Shown piece after piece: positions 18,921 to 32,300 of a stretch of DNA of 38,091 nt. A program made the position numbers and the translations under genes. The stretch spans positions 1 through 38,091 of the forward strand of contig AJWJ01000208.1 in the NCBI GenBank assembly GCA_000277445.1, in the 5' to 3' direction. This DNA comes from Polysphondylium violaceum. Its lineage: Eukaryota > Evosea > Eumycetozoa > Dictyosteliales > Dictyosteliaceae. The notes beneath the pieces were generated by a model, which did no database searches, had not been told where the DNA came from, and saw only the letters and a list, made by a program, of their open reading frames with translations. Each line of letters opens with the position of its first letter. Positions within the stretch are counted from its first letter, which is position 1.

Positions 18921-21900
18921 ATGAATACTAATAGTAGTGATAATATGTATCGTCGAAATAGAGTTGCAATTGTTGGTTTGGGACTCAGATTGCCAAAATC
19001 CAAGAGTCCACAAGAATTTTGGTGTAACTTGGTCAATAAATTTGACGGAATTTCGCAAGTCTCAAAAGAAAGATTTTCCAGTAATTTCTATGAAATTGGC
19101 TATTGGTCAAGCAATAGAGCTGGTTTTCTCGAATTGGATGAATGGTTGTCCTTTGATCCATTGTTTTTTGGTATCTCGCCAAGTGATGCCGCTGGAATTG
19201 ATCCCCAACAGAGATTGTTGTTAAAGGTTGTATATGAAGCATTGCAAGATGCCCATATCGATCCTCAACAGGTGCGTGGTACAAACACTTCGGTGTATAT
19301 CGGCTGCTGTAGTACCGATTACAAAGGTCAGCTATTGAATTATGAAAAACCAAGTTTATCTCAAGAGACTTCCATATATGCTATCGCTAATCGTATATCT
19401 CATACTTTTGATTTCCGTGGTCCATCAATGACCATTGATACTGCTTGCTCATCCAGTATGAGTGCATTTAGTCTTGGTTTTGAAAGTATTGAGAGGGGTG
19501 ATAGCGATCTGTCTGTTGTTGGTGGCGTAGGCTTATTATTCAACTCTGAATATTTCAGCTACCTCTCTGGATTAAATGCACTTAGTCCTGATGGTGAATG
19601 TAAATCATTTGATGCAAGTGCCAATGGTTTTGCAAGAGCCGAGGGCAGCACTATATTGGTTTTAAAGAATTTGGATAGAGCAATACAAGATGGGGATACC
19701 ATTTATTCTGTTGTTGAAGGTGTAAATTCAAACTCTGATGGAAACTTTGAGAAAGGGAATTTTCACTCACCATCAGCTTCTGCACAATCTGAAAATCTTT
19801 ATCGAGCACTATCTAAAGGTAACATTAATCCATCTGATGTTTATTATTTTGAATGCCATGGTACTGGTACTATTGTTGGTGATAAAGTAGAAACATCTGC
19901 CTTATCAAAAGTGTTTAAAGACAATCATTCTCAAGATCAACCACTTTTAATTGGATCTGTAAAATCAAATATTGGGCACACAGAGGGAAATTCAGGTGCA
20001 TGTGGTATTGCAAAAGTATGTTTAATGATGAAGAACAAAACTTTTGTCCCCAACATTCATTTCAACACCCCAAATCCAAACATTGATTTCGATAATTGGA
20101 ATTTAAAAGTTGTCACTGAATGTACTCCATTTCCTTTAATTGATAGAAAAGTTGTTATGGGTATCAATAGTTTTGGTATTACTGGTTCAAACGGTTGTGT
20201 GTTCTTATCTGAATATAAAGCTCCTACTTCTGTTACACAAAAGAATATAAATGAGACTACAACTAATAGTAATAATAATCTCTTAGTTCCAATTTCAAGT
20301 AATTCTAAACAATCAATGGATAAATATTTAACAACCATTATGGACAATGATTTTATATCAGATGTTAAAGACAAGTTAGAGTTCAACGATTTTATTAGAT
20401 ATCATATTTTATCAAAACCAACACAATACATTCAAAGATCAGTTTTAAGTTGCACCATTCAAGATGGTTGGAATAACTTTTCAGAATCTAAAGTTTTTAG
20501 AAATGAAAAAGAAACAACATCAAATATGTTTAGTATTCAATCTAATCCAAAAGTAGTATTTGTTTATTGTGGACAAGGACCTCAATGGAATCAAATGGGT
20601 TTAAATTTATATGAAAAAGAACCAACATTCAAGAAAACAGTTGATTTAATTGATGATAAACTTGGAAAACACTTTGGGTATTCAGTTTGGAATAAACTTT
20701 TGCAAACAACTGATGAATTATCTATTCATGATCCATTGCTCGCTCAACCATCCATGTTTATTTTACAATGTGCATTAACAGAATTATACAAACAATGGAG
20801 AGTTATCCCTGATATTGTAACTGGTCATAGGTATGTTTAGATTTTATTTTTTTGTTTGGAATAGAATTAACAAAATACAATAAGTTTTGGTGAAATTACA
20901 TCATTATATTATTCAGGTATTATATCATTGGATTCGGCTTGTAAAATTGTTTACGAAAGAGCAAGATTACAACAAAAAACTGTTGGTTCAGGTAGAATGC
21001 TTGCATTGTCATTAAGTAAAGATGATTTCGATAAAAGATTCAAATCAATGTATCCAGATATAGAGATTGCATGTTTTAATTCTAATAATTCAAATGTAAT
21101 ATCTGGAAGTGAAGCTAATCTTTTATCTATTAAATCCATACTTGACAAAGATAATATATTTTGTGCATTCTTGGGAACAAGAAGCTCATTCCATTCATCA
21201 AGTCAAGAATCTATTAAAAATGAATTTTTCGATTCAATAGACAATAATTTATACAATAATAATAATAGTGGATCAATTATGTTTTCGACAACAACATCAA
21301 ATCAAATAACAAAATTTTCAACACAATTATTATATGATAATCTTAGAAATCCAGTATTATTTTCACAAACCATCCATAATATCAGTAACTTCATTGAAGA
21401 CAATACTAAAACAATATTTATTGAAATATCACCACATCCAACATTATCAAGATTTATTAAAGAAATTTATGATCAACTAGATAAGAAAAACATCACAATA
21501 ATCAATCCATTAAACAAAAAGAGCAAAGATCAAGAACAACTCAAGTTTAATGAAACAATTTCAAATTTATATATAAATGGCTATGATATTGATTTCAGTT
21601 GCCAATATACATGTGAACAACTTTTGGATACAACTTTTAAATCTAAATGTCAACATTTAATTCCACCTTACCAGTGGGATGATGAGATCTATTATAAAGA
21701 ATCTGATTCAATGAAAAGATTAAGATTAGTAGGACCATCCATTGATTGTCTTGGTAATCCAGTTTTAATTACACAAATCCAAAACTCTAAAGCATTTAAA
21801 ACAGTTATCAACACTGATAGAAATCCATTTTCATATCTCAAAGGTCATATGGTTGATTCTAGAAACTATTTCCCAGGATGTGGTTATATTGATAATATTA

Positions 21901-24900
21901 TGAAAGCATTTACAGATTCTGATCATGTAATCATTTCAAGATTGGAATTCAAGCAACCATTGATTCTTAAACCAAGTACAGATTATGAACTTCATACAAC
22001 AATTACACAAGTTTCAAAAAATGAACATAAAGCTGAATTCCACTTTTCTGCCAATAATAAATGGATCAATTCGGCCACTGGTAAAGTAATAATATCACCC
22101 CCATTTACCAATAGAAAGCTTGATTTTTCATCTCTTCAATCCAAATGTAATCTATCAACAGTTTATAAAACAGATATATATCAATATATCAGTGCAACAA
22201 CTGGTCTAACTTATGTTGATCAATTCCAAAGAGTAGAAGAAGCAAATCTTGGCGATGGTTGCTCTCTTTCAAAGATATCAATTAAACCAAGATTATCAAA
22301 TAATGATACTACTCTTTTCAATCCAGCAATTCTTGATTCTTGTTTACATGGTATATTTCCATTGGCTAAAGGTCCATTAAATATTTTATTTGACAGAATT
22401 TCCAATATGAAAATATATACCGAAAACATCAAAAATATCAAGATTGATGATATTGATTTTATCTATGCATTCACAGATAATTTGCAAATTGATAAAATAG
22501 ATAATAGAATAACATCGTCATTAAAGGTAATGCTTGATGATGGTACTCTGTTATTCGAAATTCTACAATTAACCTGTCTTTCTCTTACACCAATCAAGAG
22601 TGATACAATCAAATATCCAAACAAAGAGCTTTATTCTTTATTCTGGCAATCAATAGAATCTTTACCAATGCATAAATGGATTGCTGATGATTTAAATTCT
22701 TTGGAACCTGTAAACTTTTTGGATAATTTAAATTACCAAAAGTATTGCTCTCTTTTATTCTACAATCATATTAAAAAGAAAGCTCCATCATCACTCGATA
22801 AATCAGTGATACAAAGCACTTCAATTAATGATTTAATCAACCATTACTTGTTAGACACAAATATTAAATCAAAATATTCAAATCTATTTAGATTAACTTT
22901 TAAAGTTTTACAAGAAAATCCAGAATATATGGTTGATGATGAATCAGAGTTAAATAGAATTTTGGAATCCATTGTCTTCAAGGATATTTATATAAATTAC
23001 ACTGGTGTTTTGAAGAAATCAATTCCAGTCATTGCATCATTATTATTCCCATCACCAAATCTTGAAATTGAAGATACACAGAAATATGTCTTCGATGATG
23101 ATGAAGCGAATAATTTATATTTGAATCATTATCTCTCTGAAAATATTAGAGTTCTTTGTAATAATATTTGCAAGTTGATTAAAGAAAATATCAAAGAGAA
23201 AAGGGTTGTTAGAATTATTGAATTGGGAAGTGGCACTGGCTCATTAACATCTGATATTCTAAAATCACTTCATCAACTTTTAATACAAAACGAAGACCAT
23301 TGTCAAATTCAAATCGAATTTACTTATAGTGATATTTCATCAAGTTTTATTTCACAAGCGAAATCGTTGTTCGGACAATATAGTGATAAGATTAATATCA
23401 TTTACACAACTGTTGATATTGAATCTGACTTTTTAGAAAAGCAACAATTAAAAGGATCCTATTATGACTTTATTGTTCTGGCCAATGTTATGCATTTTGC
23501 CAGCCAAGCTTCATTCCCGTTACAAGAGATTTATAAAATCCTGTCGTATGGCGGTCATCTATTATTCTTGGAAACTATCACAGGTCTAACTCACATGGAT
23601 TTCTATTATGGTGCCGTTGATCAATGGACTGGTTATAAAGATACTGATATCAGATCTGATCATTATTGTATGAATCCTGAACAATGGAAGATATTACTTG
23701 AACAAATAGGATACACCAACATTTGTTCAACAACGTCTAATCATTTACATTTTGTCATGTATGGCCAAAAACCACTTATTAATGACAAGCTTTCTCTTTT
23801 GAAAGAATCCACCATTGTAAAGAGAAAAGTTATCATATTCCAACGTTTCACTGATGAAAATAGTGGTACTATAATTGATAAATTATCTAAACATTGCCAA
23901 CAAACAATAGTAATAGCAAATCACTTGGAACTCAAAAGATTCATTTCAGAAATTCATGATGATGATATTATAATTAATCTTTCAATATTATCAGAGATTG
24001 ACAAGAATAGTTTAAATCAAGTTACTATGGAATTCATTGAAATTAATCAAGAAATATTAAAAAAGAAATCAAGATGCAAACATATTTTATTGTCCTTAAA
24101 CTCATTGATGGATTCTAAATATTATTTGAATGCCTCTGTTGTTGGTGCATCAAGATATTTCAATAGATTTAATGACTGTGTATTGATTGATTTTGATCAA
24201 CAAACTCTTCAACACCCATCATTTAATATTGTAAATATGATTGAACTTTTAATGGATTCAAAATCAAATAACTATAAAGAATTTGCAGTTCGAAATTGTA
24301 TTCCACATATTGAATTGGCTGGAAAAGAGTTGATTAGAGATTCACCATCATATGAAAACAATGACTTTTATGCCACATTTAAACTCAACTTTTCACTAAA
24401 ATTATCAACTAAACTCAAAGAGCTTTCTCCATATCAAGTTGAAGTTGAAATCAAAGCATCAGGTATTAATTTTAGAGATAATTTAGTTTATAGAGATTTG
24501 GTTTCACAACAATTTACATTATTCAATGGAGAAAAACATTTTGTTGGATTTGGAGGTGAAATGACAGCCCTAGTAACAAGAATAGGTGAAAAGGTATCAA
24601 AGGTTAAGGTTGGAGATCGAGTTTGTGGGATAGTAAATTCTTTTACTAACAAGGCAATGGTAAATGAAGATGAGCTATGTATTCTTCCAGATTCAATATC
24701 ATATACTGAAGGGGCGACAATTCCTGTTGTCTATCTTACTGTTTATTACTCAATTTTAAGATTAGGTAGACTATTTGATGATTATGATAAAGATGAAAGT
24801 ACTAAATCCATTCTTATTCACTCTGCAACTGGTGGTGTTGGTCTTTCTGCTTTAAATTTATTAAAATGGAAAATGAAGCAAACTGGAATCAAAGTCTATA

Positions 24901-27821
24901 TATTTGTCACTGTTGGTACAAAAGAAAAACAAGATATTATCAAAGAGAAGTACGGATCAATGGTAACTGGTATTTTCTCATCACTAAATACTGATTTTGT
25001 GGATGACATTAAGAATCAGCTATTGGAGCTCGGATCAACTCGTGGTGGAGTAGATGTCATCTTAAACACAACTGCCAGTGAATTTATGCATTCAAACTTT
25101 TCAACATTGGCTCAAGATGGTAAAATGGTTGATTTATCAGTGACACATCTTTACAACAATGAATTCTTGGACTTTAACAACTTTAGACATAATATATCAT
25201 ATATTACAACTGATGTATCTTCATACACAAGATCTTTTCAAATTAAAGTTTTTAATGAAATTGTTGATGCAATATCAAAGAAAGAATTGGATTTAATTCC
25301 AGTAACAGTTTTTCCCATTGATAAGCTAAAGGATGCACTTGAATTTATTGGTGAAAGAAAACATATTGGTAAATTAGTAGTTGAATATGATAAGGATATA
25401 GTTACACCAGATGTTATCAAAGCATACAAAAACAAAGTTTTAAAAAATGATTATCAAATTCAAACAACATCAAAATGTGTTATTATTACTGGTCAACAAG
25501 GATTGGTGTTGGAGACTCTGAATTGGTTAATAAGTAATTCAAACTCCATTACAGATGTTATTATTTTAACAAGATCAACAATGAAATGGGAAATTAGAAA
25601 AACAATCAACCAATACAAATCAAAAATTAATTTCCACTTTAGATCAATTGATATCGGTAATTATGAAGTGATGGAATCAACATTCAAGAAGCTTTACAAC
25701 AATAATCCACAATTACCACCTGTAGATTGTATTTTACACTTTGCATATCTTCACACTGAGTCAGAACCACTTGATATTACTTTGGATGAAATCACAGCAG
25801 TTCATAATGCAAAAACAATGGGATTACTTAATCTCCACGAATTATCATTGTTGTTGAAATGGGATATTAAGCATTTTATAATTAGCTCATCCATTATTGT
25901 ATTAAATCCAACATATAATCAATGTGCTTATATCTCTGCAAATTTAGTTTATGATTCATTCTCCAAATATAGAAGATCACTTGGACTAGAATGTTCATGT
26001 TTAATATTTGGACCATTGGAGGGTGCAGGTTATGTTTCAAGAAAGAAATCTGTTGAAAATCATTTGTCTCATATTGGTTATCATCCATTGCCACTAGCCA
26101 AAACACTTGGTAGCATAGACTTAGCATTTAGCCAAACTTATTCAAAATCCAATTTAATTACTGGAATTTTTAATTTCAGCATAATTAAAAAAAATGGTCA
26201 TATATTCCCTCACTTTGAATATTACACGAATCATATTCAATCTACAAGTAGTGCTTACGCTGGAGAAACCTCTCTATACTCTATTAGAGATAAAGTTATC
26301 AATACAATTGCAGATTTACTTTCAATCAGTCCATCAAAATTAAATTCATCAATGAAATTTAAAGACTATGGTGTTGATAGTTTATTTATGGTTCAATTAA
26401 AGAACTGGATCGAAAAAGAATTTAACAAACCAAATATTATTTCAGTATCCCAACTCCAAAACTCTACCATTGACTCTATTATTGAAAGAATACAAAAGAA
26501 TATTGACAATAATAACAGTAGTAAAAATAAAATTACCATTGTTGACCAAAAAGATCAACCTTTCCTATCAGACTTATTTATAGAGACTCATCCAATGGAT
26601 TATTGGCAAAATGAAATTAAATTGGACGAAAAAATCAGGTCAGATCCAAATTGCAAATTAGAATCTAACCAAGGTAGAATTTTATTAACAGGTGCAACTG
26701 GATTCCTTGGTTCATATTTATTAACTGATCTATTACACCAAAAGGATTGTAAAATAATCTATTGTCCAATTAGAGCCAATTCAACTGAACATGCTAAATC
26801 TAGAATAATCGAATCATTATCAAAATACAAACTTCTTCATTTATTAAATGAAAATGATCTTGAAAATAGAATTATTCCAATTGTATCAGATTTAAATCAA
26901 GAATCACTTGGATTAAATCAAAATCAATTTAATAATCTTGCTGAAAATATTGATATTATTATTCATTGTGCTGCCACTGTTCATTTTAATGTGTTTTATT
27001 CAGATATAAAAGATAAGTTTATGCTAAAAGGTAATGATTTAATCCTATTTTATTATTTTAGACAAATACTAACTCTACTCTAAATAGAATTATTAAAATT
27101 AATAGCATCCAATCAAAATAGATTAATTAGATTCTTGGAGCTTTCTTCCACATCAGTTTATCTTAGTACCAATAATAATAATAATAATCACAATAGTGGT
27201 GTAAATGAAAATAAGATACCAAGTTTAGATGAGCAAAACACTAAATTTGGATATGCCCAATCCAAAGTTGTCCAAGAGTATATTCTCAATGAAGCATATC
27301 AAAGAGGAATACCTTGTGTAATTACTAGACCACCATTCATCTTTCCTACTGATGTCCCAAGTTATGATTCCTTCCAATTATTTTTCTTTTCATGCCTAAA
27401 GGTAAAGAAATGTCCAATACTAGTTGATTCCAAGGCACATGTAGAATCTCTTAAAGTTATTAGTTCAAGTATTTGTAAAATTGCAATGAACGATAAATAT
27501 TGGATTAAAAGCCTTAATCATGCAGATCAAGTACCACAACTTAATCTTATTAGTGAACCGATACAGATAAGCTCTGTAATTGATACAATTTCAAAAACAT
27601 ACTCCTATCCAATGATAGACTTTGAAGAATGGAAACAATTGGTAGCAAAATCAAACGATCCAATTTGCAAAAAAATTGTACCCTTTCTTCCGGGCCTGAT
27701 CCCAGCTCATATGAAAAAGTTTGTAAAAGGAAAGGGCAATCAACAAGAAGAACTTGTATCGGCTAAAGATCACCTTTCAACAGAGTCTATATTTCATATC
27801 ATTGAGAAAAACAATATTTAA
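18921..27821 (+). CDS. Iterative type I polyketide synthase, KS-AT-DH-MT-ER-KR-ACP-thioester reductase
   Basis: Exons 18921-20830, 20885-27030 and 27088-27821 join in phase to about 2,929 residues. KS has Cys176 (DTACSSS), His313 (ECHGTGT) and His353 (NIGHTEG). AT has the GHS-FGE motif with Ser637 split by intron 1. DH shows HMVDSRNYFPG (His about 958) and ILDSCLH (Asp about 1121). A methyltransferase motif (IIELGSGTGSL) lies near 1413. ER has ASGINFRDN and HSATGGVGLSAL (about 1949). KR has an unusual nucleotide-binding loop (ITGQQGLVLETL, about 2168). ACP has GVDSLFMVQ (Ser about 2469). The C-terminus is an NAD-binding thioester reductase (LLTGATGFLGSYLL about 2570; FGYAQSK). The order predicts a methylated, reduced chain released by reduction as aldehyde or alcohol. 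The product is unknown. Intron 2 is uncertain (see findings). Confidence 0.9.
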
Positions 27822-27966
27822 AAAAAATAAATCAAATATCTTTTTATCTCTAATACTTTAAATCCAATAAATAAACCAACTTTGATATAAAAATAATCAA
27901 ATAAAACAGGAAATGATAAAAACAATTTAAATTACAATAGAGAGTTTAATTTATTTGATAGAACAT

Positions 27967-28801
27967 TTAGTTTTCAAGAGCAATGTAATCGACAATGATA
28001 TCATAGACACAGTTTGAACCCCAAGTGTTGAAAACACAGTCAAAACCAGTGTTGGTGATATTGGCGGCATCTACACGCCATCTCATTTGACCATTATCAG
28101 TTTGGGCATCAATAAGATGTGAACCAATGGCAACTTTAGGAATAGAGCCAAAAGCTTTTGGGAAAACAACTTTTCTAGTAATCTTTCTATCACCATTGCC
28201 TTGATTAAGACTTCTATCACCAATAGAAACGGTACCGACTTGGACAAAAGAGTTGTGGTTGGTGGTATCTAATGGCTTACTGTAAACTTCCCATCTTAAA
28301 CTAATATGATAGGATTGTGGATGAACGGCAATGGATCTAGCTTTGATGGGTGGGTTAAAGGTATGAGTGACAATAGAGTTTCTATCAGTATTAGCATTAA
28401 ATACTTGAGAATTGTTGTATTCGAACCAATTAATATTATCTAAACTATATCTAATAATATAAGAAGTAACCCATCTAAATGATAATAGCAAGTTAATATA
28501 CTATATTACAATATTAAACATAAAATATAAAAAACACTTACTGATCATTATCACCTCTGCCTTGAGTAGAAATAGCAACAAATTCTTTGACAGCGTCTGA
28601 ACCAGCCATGATGAATTGATTTTTATCTAAACCAGCAGATGACCATGAGTTTGATACGGTGAAATTCTTATCGGTGGTAGAGTTTGCAAAGTTTAATAAT
28701 GAATTTTTGGCACCATGATCAGCATTGTAGTCGGTGGATGAACGTAATTGTAAGAGACAATTGGCAATACAAGCAACGGAATTGGCTGGGACAGTAGACA
28801 T
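27967..28801 (-). CDS. Discoidin lectin (discoidin/F5-8C domain plus H-type lectin domain)
   Basis: Exons 28801-28542 and 28474-27967, separated by a 67-bp intron (GTAAGT...TTTAG); 255 residues, against about 253 for discoidin I. The N-terminal discoidin domain spans about 1-150, including [21 protein letters not shown] and ARSIAVHPQSYHISLRWEVY. The C-terminal H-type lectin domain (about 160-255) ends in FDCVFNTWGSN...DYIALEN. The RGD tripeptide associated with cell-substratum adhesion in discoidin I is kept. Discoidins are abundant Gal/GalNAc-binding lectins of early development, leaving cells without a classical signal peptide, and none is seen here. The gene converges on the polyketide synthase gene (145 bp between stops). 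Which discoidin paralogue it equals cannot be decided. Confidence 0.95.
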
Positions 28802-29308
28802 TTTGTGTATGTGTATGTGTATTTATTTGTTGGGGTAAATTTATTATTATTTAATGCTAAGGGTGATGTGAAATTGAAATGACTGACTCATCACTTTAAA
28901 TACCTTTTGCTTTTTTTACAATCATAATTTTAATCACATGATTGCTATAATTGAAATTGAACCACACCACCCCACCAAACAGCAAACTGCCCAAAAAATT
29001 CCTTTTTAACCAAAAAAATATCCACAACTCCCCAAAATGAAAAAGATGAATTAATTTTAATTTAATTTTTTTTTTTTTTTGCTCTGACAATTTACAACAA
29101 CCAATCAATGCCAGAAATGAAATACATATTGGGATATATAGTACAATACCCCCCAAAAAATAATTTTATTTTCTCATTGAAAACACATACTCACAAACAA
29201 ATTGGGGTAAATGGGTGGTGAATTAATTCACACAAATATCTCGCCTGTCTCTCAATGGGTAATCAGTTGCTCGTTTATATAATATATAATAAATAAATGA
29301 TAATAACT
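28802..29308. other. Intergenic: discoidin promoter and METTL17-like gene 3' end
   Basis: 507 bp. Just upstream of discoidin is a (TGTATG)n leader (28805-28822, plus strand). Farther out is a C-rich ACCACACCACCCCACC segment at about 28960-28975 (GT-rich on the gene's strand) and GGGGTAAATGGGTGGTG near 29204-29220. Either could serve as a G-box-like element. A T14 tract lies at 29067-29080. No coding frame is supported. Confidence 0.4.
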
Positions 29309-32300
29309 TTATTTAGTATTGTCATCATTGTTGTTGTTGGTTAAATCATTTAACTTGACTTTTTCACGGAGGATCTTAACTCTTTCTTTGTAGTCTTTTT
29401 GTTTACTGATCTTTTCTCTCATTGTTTTCGAGGCGATGCCCAAACCCTTGGTGTCTTTGTACTTTTTAGCCATGTCTTGGAGTGTGGATTGCTTTTCCAG
29501 CTCTTTTTCGAGGACGGCTGCAGGTGAGATGGGCTCCTCGAGTTGATCGAATCGCTCGAGATAGTATTCGAGTCTCTTGGGATTATGGATTCTGCCATCC
29601 CATTTCTTTTTCTCTTCCAACTCGGCACGATCGGCCTCGAGGCGTTCCTGAGGTGTCATTTGTTGGCGTTTGAGGGCTTTGAGATCTTGTTCGAGTTTTT
29701 GTTTTCTGTGGAATCTGGATTTGGCACTCTCGACCAACTCTTGTTTGTTTACAGTCGATTTCTTGTCTGCATCTTCGTCGTCGGGGATGTCGTCAGCGTC
29801 TTCTTCAAACGCAAAGTCCATGCTCTTGGATCCGTATTCGCCGGGTGCGGGGAATTTGTTATTGTCTTTGCTATTACTGCTCATCTCCCCATCCTCAATG
29901 ACAGGTTCGGGAATAGAGTATTTATCGTCGCCACCAAAGAGATTGGATTGTTCATTTGCTGAGAATTTACCTTGTTTAATGAGTTGTTGGAGGATACTAC
30001 GGTCTGCGTTATCCATGTCATTCATCCAATCCTGTTGTTGTTTCTTTGTTGTTGTACTACTACCGCTATTGATGTTATTCTTCTTTTCTAAAAGTGCTCT
30101 CTTGTCTTGTTCTTTCTTTATCTCTTCTACAACAGATAATACATTGTTTTGTACAGAGTATTTCTTTTGTTTCTTTGCTGCTGCTTCTTCCAATTGTTTC
30201 TTGAGTTGTTCAGCTTCAGCTTCCTCTCCCCCTCTCTTTTGAATTCTTGCTATCATCCAATCAACCTTATCTTTATCCAATTTAAATGCATCACTCCAAA
30301 ATGACTTTCTTGCTTCTTTATACATTTGTCTACCATGGGATCTATGGATATAGGATAGTGTTTATATTAGTTATTGATAGATGAGATTATAAAATATATA
30401 CTACTGATACTACTTACCTAGCAACTGTTGCTCTTTTAATATCTACATCAGGGGTGCAAACATCCATAATAACATGACCACCTCTTTTAAGAGGAGCTTC
30501 AATTAAACGGGACCATTCTTTGGTGGGTTGTAGATTCTCTTGTCCATAGATACCAATTTGTTTGTCTAATTGATTGGGGATGGTGGACTCAACGAGTTTG
30601 GTCATGGCGATATAAGAGTACTTTTCATCTTCAAAGGGAACGGTGGATTGAGGTCCTTTGGCAAGCTTTTGGAAGACAGGTCTCACAATTCTTTGAGAGA
30701 AATGACACCAAGAGTTGTGGCCCATGGGGCACTGATTGCTGTGTGGACAGGGTCCAAATACTTGTGCTTTGACAGACTTGTGCACGGTGAGTGATTGGGG
30801 TGGTAGATCAATCAACATTTGACGCGACTCTTTGATGAGACCGAATCCAATGGGTGTACCAGGCTCGACAAGGACAAGCATACCGGTGGGCTTGACATAG
30901 GCCCAGAGGTCCTTGACCACACGCTCACGGGTGGCTTGGTCGGGCAACTCGCTCAACACGTATGAGGCCACCACGAGATCACTTTGTTCATTCTCTGGTA
31001 TTTCTCGACCACTGAGGCCGGCAGCGCCACGTGCGTTGGTGTTGAGGAATTGGGTCCAACGGATATCGTTTGTGTCGCCCTCCAACATCTTTTTGGCGAC
31101 ATCAATCATAAAGGACGAGGGCTCCACTGCCCTAATCTTTTCCAAAGACTCACCCCAAATCTCACGGGCTGACCAAATGACGGTGCCTGGACCCGAGCCA
31201 AAATCGAGCATAGTCTTGGGTTTAAAGTTGGGTGCTCTGGTGGCTATTTCAGAGAATACACGATGTGTGCATCCATAGACACCGGGCAATCTGTGCGAAA
31301 TGTATGCGAGGGCTTGGCCTTGGCCATAGGTGATGACGGGCTTGTCTTCGGGCTTGATGACAACGGGTGACTTGGCACTAAGTTTTTCCGATCTGGTTCT
31401 CTCTCTGAGTGCATCAGAGAGTGTTGCGGCATCCTCTCTCAACTTGTCTGTCGAGTAGCCTTTGATGCATTGGGCAATCTTTCTCTTTAATCTCGATGGC
31501 AATTCTACGGTACCAATTTTCCAATGTAAAAGAAACTCTCGTTGTTTCTTGCTGCTGTTGCTGTCATCATCGTCATCTAGGTCTTGGTCTTGTTCTGCTG
31601 CTGCTGTGGAGGGGAAATAGTCGTCGAGGGAATCATCTTTTTGTTTACATAACTCCAACATCTCTTGCTCTGTGATTTCTCCCGACTGGAACCTATGAAA
31701 GATGTGTGGATCAATGACAAGAGGGGCTTCGCCAAGATCTGGTTTCTGATCCATACCTCTCTTTTTCAAGTTCTCTAAACGTTGACGATGTTGAAGGGCC
31801 TTTTTGTAGGCTATAAACTCTATTCTCTTTATCTTTCTTTGTCGTTCAAACTCATCGGCTGCCTCGTCTGTCTTTTTGAGGAGCTCTTGTTTCTTGGCTT
31901 CAATAAAATCTGCGACAATGTCAATGGGTGCAGGAACAGGTGTGTATGGTTGTAGTCTAGTGAGATCTGGTAATCCGTCGTCTTGATCTTCATATTCATC
32001 GTCGTCTTGGTCTTCTTCATCGTCGTCTTCGTCATACTCTTCTACCTGTTGTTTATGTTGTTTTTTCTTTTGTCTCTCCAATGCTTTACGGTCCTCTGCA
32101 GACAACAATTGATCGAGTACAGCGTCATCGACAATGGCACCTTGTTCACTGGTTCTCGAATCAATGCCATTGTTTTGGTCAGCCTCCATCTGGTATCTGT
32201 CTAATTCCTCCATACGTTGTTCTTCGGCTTCTGCAATCTTTTCCTGTCTTCTCTTGGCCATAAGATGTCTGGCAAGCTTCTTGTATCGCTTGATAGGTTC

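Noticed and set aside
27135-27821. A separate gene downstream of the polyketide synthase
   Set aside because: It continues the thioester reductase domain (FGYAQSK motif), and the only upstream start is a TTG.
29309-30325. A separate 338-residue charged protein
   Set aside because: It joins the upstream frame through a well-formed intron inside the conserved METTL17 tail, so it is exon 2 of that gene.
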